This document shows, one piece after another, positions 1 through 10,401 of a stretch of DNA of 64,000 bases. The stretch covers positions 23,657,426 to 23,721,425 of the forward strand of contig NC_090447.1 of the NCBI RefSeq assembly GCF_031143425.1, written 5' to 3'. The notes under the pieces were generated by a model. It saw nothing but the letters and a program-made list of their open reading frames with translations. It was not told the origin of the DNA and ran no database searches. How positions within the stretch are numbered: the first letter of the stretch is position 1; every line of letters starts with the position of its first letter. Position numbers and translations under genes: made by a program. The DNA comes from Pleurodeles waltl. Taxonomy: Eukaryota; Chordata; Amphibia; Caudata; Salamandridae.

Positions 1-217
1 CTAGCGTCATTCCAGGCCCACTAATGCCTTTACGCCTTCCGCCATCCCCCTCCCAGCAATCATCTTTTCTGTAGACGGTAGCCTGTCCTTTGCCACCGTG
101 CGCCGTTCCATTAATATGGCGCCCAGCTGGCTATCTGGAATGGCGCTAGCAGGCACTATAGATTTTGACGCAAGACTGCGCTAACGCAGTCTTGCATCAA
201 AATCCATAAATATGGGC
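1..217. repeat. Right end of a TIR DNA transposon (non-coding copy)
   Basis: The last part of this segment (TTTTGACGC..., then AAATCCATAAATATGGGCC) matches the right end of the longer TIR element at 1710-7599 in layout and motifs. Both have a GCATCAAAA block, an A/T-rich TATAAA-like block and a terminal GGGCC. A short inverted pair (GACTGCG/CGCAGTC) sits near the end. The left part lies outside the window. It is non-coding; the family name is not known to me. Confidence 0.5.
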
Positions 218-224
218 CGTAGTG

Positions 225-1690
225 TCCTTATCATTTCAGCTGCTGGCTGGAAAGTGTTGGGGTGATCAGTCAAGCGGAGGCAAAGAAAAGGGAGGGCCCC
301 ACAACACATTTACCCCATGCAATTTCCCACTGGTACTTTAGACATGACTACAGCCCAAACCGCTGAACTGATTTACTCAAAATTTGGCAGAAGGCTAGAT
401 CTTGGTACAGAAAGCTCTCTTTTTGCAAATTGGTGTAAATCCATTTAGTATTTTTGGAGATATTAAAGGAAAAAAATGGTATATCAAGGGATGCGAATAC
501 TATGCGGATCATGAGATCTGATTGGCTGCCAACACTTTAACCAGGAAAGTGTTCCCTGCCATCTTGGGATTCGGACTCGCCTGAGTCCCAAGAAAAAAAG
601 CCAAAGAAAGCAAAAGGGAACAGGGAAGTAATACCCTGAACCCCTGTGCCTGGTGGTGGGGTTCCACAGGGACCCTGTTGGAGTCCAAAAATGTTTTTTT
701 ATTTAATTTTTGCTGCAACTTTGCAGAGGACTTGCAAATCCAGGCACAATTAAACAAAAAAAAACGTGGTCTCCCACACTTGTGTTTTCTATTTGGCCCC
801 TGGATGGGCCATGTCCAGGAAAGTTGATTCTATAATAATGAGAGAGTGAACTTGGCCCCCCTCCCCAGCCTGATATTGGCCCCGGAACTGAACCCCTCCT
901 ATCCCCCCCCACCCCCCCCCCCCAGGAACCAGGCAAAACTATGAAGGGCGAGGGTGGCCAAGCAGCCCCTCTTATGGGCCTTTTTTGGTCCCAGGGACCC
1001 CCACCTCCCTGGAACTAGGCCCCTTTCCAGAAAAGGGAAGAGGGCAGCTCAGCTCCCCTCCCTGGGCCACGATCGGCCCCAGGGAACACCAGGTCCTGGC
1101 TGTCCAATATGGAAAAGCCCTTTATTGTCTCCGGAATCAACACTTCCTGGGGCCAGACCAAGTTAAAGAATTGGGGAAGGTGTCCCCCCTCCCAGGGCCA
1201 ACATCAGCCCAGGGGACCTCATCCCCGAAGCCTGGTCTTACAGTTTGACAAGGAGGGGGCTGCACGGCCCCCTCCTGCCGCAATTAATGGCCCTGGGGAC
1301 CCTATTTCACCAGGGCCAGCTCCCTATATCCCAAGCTGGCCACCCTTGGGACACAGGTGATCCCCGTAGCTCGGTGGGGGTGGGGGGCCGATTTGAACCA
1401 AAATAAAAAAACGTTGCTTTCTGGACCAGGACCTACCTTCCTGGCAAATTTGGTGTAATTTTGGCCAGTAGTTTCAGCGCTATCACTGTTCAAAATCCCT
1501 ATATAAAAATGAATGGGGAAAAAGTGTTTTGGAACCCCCCCCCCTTTTTTCTCGGCCCCTCCCACCCCGTCCCCCAGATGAATCACCCCAAAACTTTCCA
1601 GACAGCAGCTGACATGACTGGCAAATTATTTTGGAAAGTTTTGTGAAGATTTGGCAAGCGGCACCAAAGATATATTCAAGTAATAAAATG
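225..1690. repeat. Foldback element with long inverted arms and GC-rich core
   Basis: The left arm (about 231-442) and right arm (about 1395-1622) are inverted copies. For example CAGCTGCTGGCTGGAAAG at 239 pairs with CTTTCCAGACAGCAGCTG at 1596, and the similarity continues through the TTTGGCAGAAGG / CCTTCCTGGCAAA blocks. The core (about 840-1380) is made of GC-rich, loosely repeated segments with GGCCCCAGGGA-like motifs. No convincing protein is encoded. Exact ends and a target duplication could not be fixed. Confidence 0.55.
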
Positions 1691-2431
1691 TTTTTTTATA
1701 TTAAAACTAGGGGGCATATTTATACTTTCTTTGTGCTGAATCAGCATCATTTTTTTTAAGCTAATTCAGTGCAAACTTAACTCCATATTTATATTTTGAC
1801 ACTAGACCCATGTAGCGTCAAAATATTGGAGGTAAAGTCATTTTTTGGATGCGTGAAACCACCTTGCATCAATGAGATGGAAGTAGGTGTTCCCGTCCAA
1901 AAAATGACTCAAAGCCCCTAGCGCCTTATTTATCCTCCTGTGCAAAAATGGTGCACTGGGGGGCCTAAATAATGGCGCTAAGCCACCTTAGCACCATTAT
2001 TTAACGCCTGGATCAGGGCAGGCGTTGGGGGATCTGTGGACCCATTTCCATGGTCAACCACCATGGAAAGAGTCCACAGGTGCCCACCCCAAGCCCCAGG
2101 AACACCCCCACTCACACCAGAGGGACACCAGAGGATGGGGGACCCCATTCCCAGGTAAGTAGAGGTAAGTATTTTTTTAAACAATTTTTAAGTGCCATTG
2201 GGGGCCCTGAAATGGGCCCTCTAACATGGCATTGGGTGCAAAGGCCATGCCCAGGGGACCCTTGTCCCCTGGGCTGGCTATTGGGGTGGTGGGCATGACC
2301 CCTGTCTTTTATAAGACAGGAGCCATGTGGTATAGATGGTTTTGTGTCAGGAAATGACACTAGGCTGGTTAAAGGCATTTTTTGCTTCTAACCAGCCTAG
2401 CGTCATTTTCTGGTGCAAACCCCCCCATCCC

Positions 2432-3686
2432 TGTACTGCCATTTGTTAAATTTTGTTTTGACCAATGACTTTGTGTTTCACCACTGCGCATATTAGTTGC
2501 TCAATGTTCACCAGTAGCACATGGTATGTTTTGTTCAGTTTAGCCGCCTATGGGCTTTGACATTGCATTAGTCATTACATTCTGTATTCTGCCTATTGGC
2601 TTTGACATGGTGTATCCAGTCTAGCCGCCTATTGGCTTTGACATTGCATGCCTATTGACTTTGACATGATGTATTCAGTTTAGCTGCCTATTGACTTTGA
2701 CATGCTATTAGATATTCTGCCTATTGGCTTTGACATGATATCATATATTACATTTTGTATTCAGCTCCGCTGCCTATTGGCTTTGACATGATATTAGACA
2801 TTGCATTTTGTATTCAGCTCAGCTGCCTATTGGCTTTGACATGATATTATACATTGCATTTTATATTCAGCTCAGCTGCCTATGGGCTTTGACATGATAT
2901 AAGACATTGCATTTTGTATTCAGCTTAGATGCTTATTGGCTTTGACATGACACTAGACATTGCATTTGATATTTAGGTTAGCTGCCTATTGCCTTTAACA
3001 TGACATTGCATTTGATATTTAGGTTAGCTGCCCATTGCCTTTAACGTGGAATTAGATCTTGCAGTTGAGAATCCAAGCTGTATTTTTCCAAGCTGTGTTT
3101 TTGCACCAGAGAACCAAGATGTTTTTCTCACAGTAGACTAGACATGATAAGAGAGAGTACATGGGTGTTGTTTTTTCTTCGCTTGAGCTTGGGAACAGGA
3201 GTAGTCTTGGAGACCTGGCCAGTCTCCAAAAGGCTTGCTCAGTTTCCCAGGTCTGAGAGGAGGGGGCACACCTTTGTAACAAATGTAACAGGCTGCAGAG
3301 AGTCAGATTCGAATCTGCCGGACCTCGTGCTGGAGCTTGGCGCCAGCTGCCAGCAATCCCGTGTGGGTAGATGAATCTCTCTTTCTCGCGGCTGACAGGG
3401 GTCATCAGCTTGCAGACCTTAGAAAGATGAAGCTGTAGATAGTTCCCACACGGTGAAGTATTTGTTTTGCTTTGCATTCAATATCTTATAAATATAACCT
3501 GCTGTGTATATTGCAAACTGATATATTTTGTTTGATTAACGCGGACTTGAAAGCTACTAATTCGTCATTCATAAATATTGTGGTTGGGGAAGAATTAACA
3601 ACAAGAAAAGTCTTCTTTGACCTCAGAAGTGCATTTCTGTTGTGTTATGTTAGTGCTTAGAAACTAGATAAGAGGAAAGCACTACA
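2432..3686 (+). repeat. 5' LTR of element A (1255 bp)
   Basis: The first about 600 bp is a tandem array of about 40-55-bp units built around GCCTATTGGCTTTGACATG. A TATA box TATAAATA lies at 3487-3494, placing U3 before about 3515. The position equivalent to the poly(A) signal of the 3' LTR reads AAGAAA here rather than AATAAA. The array is shorter than in the 3' LTR by about 151 bp. Confidence 0.85.
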
Positions 3687-3688
3687 AT

Positions 3689-3708
3689 TGGTACCAGGAG
3701 TCGTGGGG
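3689..3708 (+). promoter_or_regulatory. Primer-binding site of element A
   Basis: TGGTACCAGGAGT begins two bases after the 5' LTR. It is complementary to the 3' end of a vertebrate tRNA-Leu (UAA type, acceptor ending ACTCCTGGTA plus CCA), recalled from general knowledge. The match weakens after 13 bases (an extra CG before TGGGG). Confidence 0.6.
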
Positions 3709-3781
3709 TCGGTCATTAAGAGGTGATTAAGAGGGTGTTGACGAGTTGGTAGATTTCTAAGTGCACACTTTAAAAGTGTAA

Positions 3782-4225
3782 TTGTTTTTTTTGTTGTTTG
3801 GAGAATTACAGAAATTGTTTTCTGTTTGGAGAATCACAGTAGCACGGCAGACCATGTCTGAGAATACATGTGTTGATGAACTGCCTGATGGTGCTAAGAA
3901 AAACTGTGAATTGTTTTCTGTTTGGGGAATTACAGAAGAAAATGCATGTGTAGCTAAAATGCCTGATAATGCTTTGAGCTGTTGTACATATGTAGAAAAC
4001 GTATCTGCTTACAGAGAAATGCAGGAGAAATGTAGGAAGTTGGAACATGAAAATAGGAATTTACGTGAGCAAATTAGCAAATTAGCCCGACTGAAAGTTA
4101 TAAAAGGGCTGTTTTTGAAGAATCTTTCTTGTCCCATTCCAGTAATGAGGGGGTTAAGACAGCTCCGAGCTGCACTGAGTTTTCGTGTGAGCCAGGGTTT
4201 TTGGCAGACAAAATGCATTCCTTAA
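3782..4225 (+). CDS. Gag-like reading frame, 5' segment (element A)
   Basis: This is the first of two overlapping frames in the interior of element A. The better start is the ATG at 3854 (context ACCATG); an in-frame ATG at 3782 lies closer to the PBS. A roughly 45-bp direct duplication (about 3795-3840 and 3900-3945) repeats an LFSVWGIT-like segment. A charged heptad-rich stretch beginning EKCRKLEHENRNL is a probable coiled coil, as is common near the amino terminus of retroelement Gag proteins. The frame leaves what looks like the continuing protein near the TTTTT run at about 4110; the remainder lies in another frame. I do not recognise the family by sequence, and the Gag role is inferred from position between PBS and 3' LTR. 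Confidence 0.5.
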   Translation: MFFLLFGELQKLFSVWRITVARQTMSENTCVDELPDGAKKNCELFSVWGITEENACVAKMPDNALSCCTYVENVSAYREMQEKCRKLEHENRNLREQISKLARLKVIKGLFLKNLSCPIPVMRGLRQLRAALSFRVSQGFWQTKCIP

Positions 4226-5160
4226 CTGATAACACGGACGAGAGAGACCAGAATGTGATTTACGAGTTACCGTTGCAAAATGCACAAGTAAAACGAAGGA
4301 TTTTAGAGCAAGACACCCCGAGTTTCATTAGCTTGTTTGATTTTTGGAAAAAGAATAGCCCTCATTTGAGAGAAATCCTAACACTTTTGTATATGGTCAC
4401 TGTGAAAAATTATATGCAGTTGCGCGCTTGTGATTTGGCAAATGAAATAATGCAGACTTTAGGTTTCTGCGCAGTGCAAGAAGGAAATACTTATGTACAT
4501 TTAAATCATGAACAAGGAAAGAAAATAGTGCCCCTAGCTAGAATCATACAATGGATCTGGTACTTGCAAGACAGGGCTAGAGTACCACAGGTAAAAGAAT
4601 TACCGGTGAAATTGTGTGCACCATTTGAATTCGTGTCTACTGAAGATAAAAAGCATGTTTGTTTTACTAATGATTCATTGACTGAAATGTTGTTTTCTGG
4701 CACAGTAGAAGGAACAGCGTTGTATAATGTGTGTCAGATTTTAAAGCAAGAGCTACGTGAGATGTGTCATTTTTATGCTGATTTTTGGTCCATTGCTAAT
4801 GTTTTAGCACCTAACTGGTTCAATTACCTTGCAGATGTTAATGAGAAAAATTCAGAGAGAGAAGTGTACACCCAGAATTCTGCCTTAGTGGGGATGGCTA
4901 AGTGGGTGCCCCAGAAATGTGAACAGCTGAGAGAAAAAGCCACTTACAGGTGGGCAGAGATGAGAGAGATGCACATTCCCCTAGATTTGATAAAAACTGT
5001 GCAGCACGCACAAAAGCAATCTGTCATGCAAGCAGTCACAGAGCAGTTGGGGAGAGGAAAGTTACCAGGACAGAAATGGCAAATTGATCAGGTTTTAGGG
5101 AGAGTGATTGCTGCAAATTACCAAGGAAAAATCGAAATTATGCTGATACCTAGAAAATAA
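4129..5160 (+). CDS. Gag-like reading frame, main segment (element A)
   Basis: A 343-codon frame overlaps the previous frame and continues it after a one-base frame change around 4110-4130. The product is rich in aromatic and charged residues with predicted helices (for example LREILTLLYMVTVKNYMQL and NVCQILKQELREM), consistent with a capsid-like domain, but has no zinc knuckle and no protease motif. The codon shown as its start is probably internal. The frame ends in TAA at 5158-5160 and the same frame reopens at once, so the downstream segment may be a read-through extension or a broken continuation. No functional family could be named. Identity as Gag rests on location and size. Confidence 0.5.
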   Translation: MSHSSNEGVKTAPSCTEFSCEPGFLADKMHSLTDNTDERDQNVIYELPLQNAQVKRRILEQDTPSFISLFDFWKKNSPHLREILTLLYMVTVKNYMQLRACDLANEIMQTLGFCAVQEGNTYVHLNHEQGKKIVPLARIIQWIWYLQDRARVPQVKELPVKLCAPFEFVSTEDKKHVCFTNDSLTEMLFSGTVEGTALYNVCQILKQELREMCHFYADFWSIANVLAPNWFNYLADVNEKNSEREVYTQNSALVGMAKWVPQKCEQLREKATYRWAEMREMHIPLDLIKTVQHAQKQSVMQAVTEQLGRGKLPGQKWQIDQVLGRVIAANYQGKIEIMLIPRK

Positions 5161-5190
5161 TCTGATTCATTCATACAAATTGGAGACAGA

Positions 5191-5583
5191 ATGGCCCAAA
5201 TTGACAAAAGTGCAGTGAATGGAGGTTTGGTAAAGAATGAGTCTGCCCCAGCCCTTCTGACAGTGCAAGAAAAGGGAAGCTGTGGCGCAGCAGATAAAAA
5301 CCTCAGTGCTGATGTGTGGGCTGAAGCCCCAAGTGATCCTCCAGAACCTGCAGAAAATATAACAAAGGGCCTCAAAAACGTCCTGCTGATTATAAAACAG
5401 GGAAAGAAAGAGAAAGGGTGCAGTTTAAATGAAAAATGTTATTTGCAAGAAAAGTCATACTTGTTTCTTTTGCAGATTCTACCACGTTTCGCCACTGTCC
5501 CTGAGTGTGCTGTGTGGTCCCCTTTCCAGTGTGTGCGTGTGGGGTCGGGGAAGGGACCGAACCCCCAACCTGAACCTGGCTGA
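5191..5583 (+). CDS. Short frame downstream of gag-like gene (element A)
   Basis: A 130-codon frame lies in the same frame as the main gag-like segment, after one TAA codon. It is Pro/Glu/Ala-rich at first (SDPPEPAENI), then lysine-rich, with no recognised motif. It may be the carboxy-terminal part of the gag-like protein after a stop, or chance coding space. From 5584 to 5990 the element has no further frame and consists of A/T-rich sequence leading to the polypurine tract. Confidence 0.3.
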   Translation: MAQIDKSAVNGGLVKNESAPALLTVQEKGSCGAADKNLSADVWAEAPSDPPEPAENITKGLKNVLLIIKQGKKEKGCSLNEKCYLQEKSYLFLLQILPRFATVPECAVWSPFQCVRVGSGKGPNPQPEPG

Positions 5584-5990
5584 GTAAAGTGCCAGCACCA
5601 TGGATCCATTTTGCGCAAACTGCGCCTTCAGTTCAAGTTCAACTTGTTTGATTGCATTCTTCCACTGGAACTAAGCTGTGTTTTTTTTTTTTTTCCCTTC
5701 TCGTATGGAACTCTGACTTTTGCTTACCTTCCAGAAAACCTTTCAGGTGGACCGTGCACCTTTACATGAGTAGAACTCATGCCACATCAAATTGCTAACA
5801 CTGTTGAATTAGAGACTCATTCAGAGTATAAAAATTGCCCAGTCTTGTCTATGTAGATGTATCTGATGTGAAAGGTTATGAAATGAATGTGTTAATTCAC
5901 TTCTATTGCTTTACAGGGATTGCTTTGATCTGATGTTTTTTTTTGTTTTTGTTTGAAACAGGAGATATGTGAAACAAAAATTCATTGGTC

Positions 5991-6001
5991 AAAGGGCGGA
6001 A
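5991..6001 (+). promoter_or_regulatory. Polypurine tract of element A
   Basis: AAAGGGCGGAA directly abuts the TG that opens the 3' LTR. It is the expected site for plus-strand priming during reverse transcription. One C interrupts the purines. Confidence 0.7.
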
Positions 6002-7407
6002 TGTACTGCCATTTGTTAAATTTTGTTTTGACCAATGACTTTGTGTTTCACCACTGCGCATATTAGTTGCTCAATGTTCACCAGTAGCACATGGTATGTT
6101 TTGTTCAGTTTAGCCGCCTATGGGCTTTGACATTGCATTAGTCATTACATTCTGTATTCTGCCTATTGGCTTTGACATGGCATTAGCCATTACTTTCTGT
6201 ATTCAGTTGAGCCGCCTATGGGCTTTGACATTGCATTAGCCATTACATTCTGTATTCTACCTATTGGCTTTGACATGCTGTATCCAGTCTAGCCGCCTAT
6301 TGGCTTTGACATTGCATGCCTATTGACTTTGACATGATGTATTCAGTTTAGCTGCCTATTGACTTTGACATGCTATTAGATATTCTGCCTATTGGCTTTG
6401 ACATGATATCATATATTACATTTTGTATTCAGCTCCGCTGCCTTTTGGCTTTGACATGATATCATATATTACATTTTGTATTCAGCTCCGCTGCCTATTG
6501 GCTTTGACATGATATTAGACATTGCATTTTGTATTCAGCTCAGCTGCCTATTGGCTTTGACATGATATTATACATTGCATTTTATATTCAGCTCAGCTGC
6601 CTATGGGCTTTGACATGATATAAGACATTGCATTTTGTATTCAGCTTAGATGCTTATTGGCTTTGACATGACACTAGACATTGCATTTGATATTTAGGTT
6701 AGCTGCCTATTGCCTTTAACATGACATTGCATTTGATATTTAGGTTAGCTGCCCATTGCCTTTAACGTGGAGTTAGATCTTGCAGTTGAGAATCCAAGCT
6801 GTATTTTTCCAAGCTGTGTTTTTGCACCAGAGAACCAAGATGTTTTTCTCACAGTAGACTAGACATGATAAGAGAGAGTACATGGGTGTTGTTTTTTCTT
6901 CGCTTGAGCTTGGGAACAGGAGTAGTCTTGGAGACCTGGCCAGTCTCCAAAAGGCTTGCTCAGTTTCCCAGGTCTGAGAGGAGGGGGCACACCTTTGTAA
7001 CAAATGTAACAGGCTGCAGAGAGTCAGATTCGAATCTGCCGGACCTCGCGCTGGAGCTTGGCGCCAGCTGCCAGCAATCCCGTGTGGGTAGATGAATCTC
7101 TCTTTCTCGCGGCTGACAGGGGTCATCAGCTTGCAGACCTTAGAAAGATGAAGCTGTAGATAGTTCCCACACGGTGAAGTATTTGTTTTGCTTTGCATTC
7201 AATATCTTATAAATATAACCTGCTGTGTATATTGCAAACTGATATATTTTGTTTGATTAACGCTGACTTGAAAGCTACTAATTCGTCATTCATAAATATT
7301 GTGGTTGGGGAAGAATTAACAACAATAAAAGTCTTCTTTGACCTCAGAAGTGCATTTCTGTTGTGTTATGTTAGTGCTTAGAAACTAGATAAGAGGAAAG
7401 CACTACA
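6002..7407 (+). repeat. 3' LTR of element A (1406 bp)
   Basis: It matches the 5' LTR end to end but carries extra copies in the U3 tandem array. One block of about 115 bp lies near 6179-6290 and a shorter duplicated unit near 6430-6490. The TATA box TATAAATA is at 7208-7215 and a poly(A) signal AATAAA is at 7324-7329. It ends CACTACA, followed by the ATCCC duplication. Confidence 0.85.
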
Positions 7408-7602
7408 ATCCCCCACACTGCCACCCCCACCCGGCGAAAGTAATTTTCGCAGACATTAGCCCACCCTATGTGCCGGCTTATGGGATTCCATAAATTTGGT
7501 GCCCGGCTGGTGCTCTGTAATGATGCAAGCCTGCGCTATACTTTTTGGCCAAAATTGTGTTTGCTCAGTTTTGCATCAAAAAGTATAAAAATGGGCCTCG
7601 GT

Positions 7603-8424
7603 CCTAACTATAACTATCTAGTGGTGACCAAATCTCCATCAAGGAAGCCTCCAACTCTGACAGGACGGCCCCAGTTTGTGGATAATGGACACCCACTGCA
7701 ACTCCGAGTGACTCTCCTTCAAACAGGAAAAAACTGTGCGTCTGATTTCAAAGGGTTTTGACTATGGGCACCTAATTTGATCTCAGTATATGAAAGTATG
7801 GAATGAATAATGAACGCATGACCTGCCTGCAGTTGTGAATGCCAAAAAAAAGGGTACTGAGTGACTCAAACCAAGGATTGCAAAGATGGCTGTGGGTAAG
7901 GGTAACAGAATGAGCTATCGGTGTTCTCACTCGTGGACTACAAGGATTTGCCATGGATTCCTCTTGTATCGAACAGAGGCAGGACGACCACTTCCAAGGG
8001 GGCGTATGAAGCACATCTTATGCCCATAGTGATTTTGAAACCAACTGGTTGTGATAAACTGTGGATATACCTAACACCATTCCACAGCTTACAAAGAATG
8101 TTATCATAGTAAATACATCGCACAGTTGGCTAATTTGAGAAGGTCAGTGAACAAAGGTCTGGGCTAATCGAAAGAAAGTATTTTTTTCAGAAGTGGTCAC
8201 GTTTAAAAACTGAGGGTGTCCACGATACGGCCATCCATGATTAAGGCTCAGAAGGAGCCCAAACACATTGTTGATTATCACGTCCTGACGTGTATTGAGG
8301 TCTAATAAAGTGCCTGTGGTCAAAACCCTTTGAAATCAGGCGTACAGCATTTTCCTGGTTGAAGGAGAGTGACTTGGATATATTCACATGCATACGTACT
8401 GCTACTCTCTAGTTATAGTTAGGG
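7603..8424. repeat. Foldback/TIR element, about 0.8 kb
   Basis: Inverted arms are 7603-7762 and 8318-8424. The outer ends read CCTAACTATAACTA and TAGTTATAGTTAGGG. The inner ends share GATTTCAAAGGGTTTTGAC with its reverse complement, and GTGACTCTCCTTCAA is shared too. The right arm lacks a middle portion of the left arm. There is no coding potential, and the element abuts the right end of the preceding transposon. Confidence 0.6.
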
Positions 8425-9138
8425 TTGCCAGAGATAGGAATTCCTTGATTTTTGCTTGCCACTCTGTTTTATTTACAACTTTTTACATATTTAATTCTTC
8501 AGAAAAGGTCTACTCAGTACCACAGTAGTATTTACAAATTACCACGCTACATGATTTTGTTTTTTTTAAAAGGGCATTTATAAAAAATAAAAAAAAAAGG
8601 TACTTGCTAGGTATTAGCAATACTCCATATCCACTGTTTAAAAAAATATATAGAAAAATATAAATACATTTCTCTACCTATTACCACTTTAATAAAGTGG
8701 TCATAGGTAACATCAACAAAACCTGCTTACCTATATTTAAGGTCCTAGCCCAGAACACAGCTAAATTATAGTAAAATGAATATGGCTGCCTGTTAGTTTT
8801 GTAAAGATAGACATTAGCCAATCATATACTGCCTTGTCATCTGCATGTAGTTACAGCGGTATACCGTGTCACAATGTATTGCTAATAGCTGTATACCATG
8901 GCACAATGTATCACTAATGGACAGATTTATCATTGTCTTGTGCTACCTTTGAATCACGCATGGTATCACAAGGGCAACACAATGCTTAAGTCAGGTTTAC
9001 CAAGCAATGCACGGCCACCATGCTTCGCCCTGTGCTGCTTGTTAAATCTGGAGAAACACAAGGCAGAGCAAGTCATGTTTGAAATCTATGAAATTGTAAT
9101 GAAAAATCCTCTTTAATGTTAAATTCAGATTTTAAATT
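8425..9138. other. Unassigned A/T-rich spacer
   Basis: There is no convincing reading frame, structured repeat or known motif. A short local duplication around 8850-8915 contains two copies of a TACC(G/A)TG(T/G)CACAATGTAT-like segment. Confidence 0.4.
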
Positions 9139-9153
9139 ATAATTATGAAAATG

Positions 9154-10386
9154 TCGCCCTAAAAAGGGATAGATGAGTAGATATCTTGGGGTGCGTGCAC
9201 TGTGGAATGCAGATGTAGAGCTACCACTAGAAGAAGGGAAATGGACCAGGACATGCACGTTGGTGCAGGAAGGGTCCAGTAATGCTAGATTTAAACTGGC
9301 ACAATTTTATTATTTGCATAGAGTGTATCTGACGCCGCAGCGATTGCATAGAATATTTCCGGCACAAACTGACAACTGTGTGTGCTGCGGTACTTCCCCT
9401 GCCACTTTTAGATATGTCACATGGCTAGGTGGCTCCTTGCAATCATGTTGATGTGAGATAGTGAGAGCGGTAAGAGTTGTCACCGAGTTAAAATAGACAT
9501 GAGATGCTGCACTGTTTGCTGGGATTGTTGCCTCTCCCCAAAAAAGGTCAGAAAATGACTTACCGGTTTGCACAGCTGGGGTTGATACTAGCGAAGTGGT
9601 GCATTGCTATTCAGGGGGCTAGCCCAACTCCTCCGACCTGTGAAAAATGGATGGCAGATCTAGTGGAATGGGCAACAGCTGAGGAGTATAGACTCCAAAG
9701 GGCCCGGACAGATGAGCATGCTGAGAGAGATCTAGAAGCTTGGAGCAACATGATTGAGCATCTGGGAGGTGAACCTGGGGAGGGGGACATGGATGGGCAA
9801 GCAACCGGGAGCTCATGTGACTCCGATAATCAAGAACTTCGGCCAGGTGCTGCAGAGTAAGGATCTGAGTGAGTGGCGCTCTTGTGGAGGATGCCATAAG
9901 GGGAGCGATGAGCAGAGTAAGGAGGGTGAGGAGCGGTGACAGCCGCAGACGACCAGAGGCCAGTTTGGGGGCTATTCAGAGACTCTGGCGGGGCGGGGGG
10001 CCCGCATCTGGGATATATAGGAAATTGAGTTGGATGGGCTGGTGTGCATGGACCTGTTCGACCGTCCTCCTGCCTATGCGGTGACAAGGTGACAGCTGGG
10101 GGAGATTCCAGAGCTTTATATACATATGCCCTAGTGCTCTCTTCTCCCCCTTTTTTGCCCATACCTCCCCCCACCGTCTTTTTCTGTGTTTTTCTCATTT
10201 GCTGATATCCGCTAGGTTATTGAAGAATTAAAGAACACTGGATATCGCACTGGACAAAATGTGGATATATGGAAGTGCACTGCTACCCTGTCATGCTGTT
10301 GGTATTGTTTATTGCATTCTGCAACGCTGTTGTATTGTTTCTTTGTAAAAACTGAATAAATACATTTCTAAAAAAAACTAATAATA
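9154..10386 (+). mobile_element. 5'-truncated L1-like LINE with 15-bp target duplication
   Basis: The insertion is flanked by ATAATTATGAAAATG (9139-9153 and 10387-10401) and ends in an A-rich tail after AATAAA near 10354. These are the marks of target-primed reverse transcription. Only the last part of the second open reading frame and the 3' UTR are present. Confidence 0.8.
9173..9860 (+). pseudogene. L1/Tx1-like ORF2 C-terminal remnant
   Basis: Two frames (about 9173-9451 and 9504-9860) encode pieces of the carboxy-terminal region found after the reverse transcriptase in L1/Tx1-type LINEs. The first contains FKLAQFYYLHRVYLTPQRL followed by a paired-cysteine segment (CVCCG). The second contains PKKGQKMTYRFAQLGLILAK followed by a charged tail. 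In the family these are adjoining parts of one protein; here a frame change and a stop separate them. No endonuclease or polymerase domain remains, so the copy is dead on arrival. Family identity comes from remembered motif similarity, not from alignment. Confidence 0.6.
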
Positions 10387-10401
10387 ATAATTATGAAAAT
10401 G

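Larger units (their letters stand above)
2432..7407 (+). mobile_element. LTR retroelement A, 4976 bp, 5-bp target duplication
   Basis: Two direct repeats begin TGTACTGCC and end CACTACA. The insertion is bounded by a 5-bp duplication ATCCC (2427-2431 and 7408-7412). A primer-binding site starts 2 bp after the 5' LTR and a polypurine tract abuts the 3' LTR. The interior is only about 2.3 kb and encodes gag-like reading frames. No protease, reverse transcriptase, integrase or envelope motif was seen, so this copy is non-autonomous. At least four substitutions separate the LTRs outside their repeat block, so insertion was recent. A 5-bp duplication with a leucine-type PBS is compatible with ERV-L-like or other LTR groups; I could not assign the clade. 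Confidence 0.85.
1710..7599. mobile_element. TIR transposon (MITE-like) split by the LTR element 2432-7407
   Basis: The left terminus (GGGGGCATATTTATACTTT) and the inverted right terminus (GAGGCCCATTTTTATACTTT) are clearly related. The element's own DNA is 1710-2431 plus 7408-7599, about 0.9 kb, and it has no coding capacity. An internal hairpin (about 2350-2413) pairs ACTAGGCTGGTTA with TAACCAGCCTAG. The LTR element duplicated ATCCC inside it. A target duplication for the outer element could not be identified. Confidence 0.6.

Noticed and set aside
3308..3322. GATTCGAATC resembling a tRNA B box
   Set aside because: It is a short palindrome inside both LTRs of element A, with no A box or tRNA fold around it.
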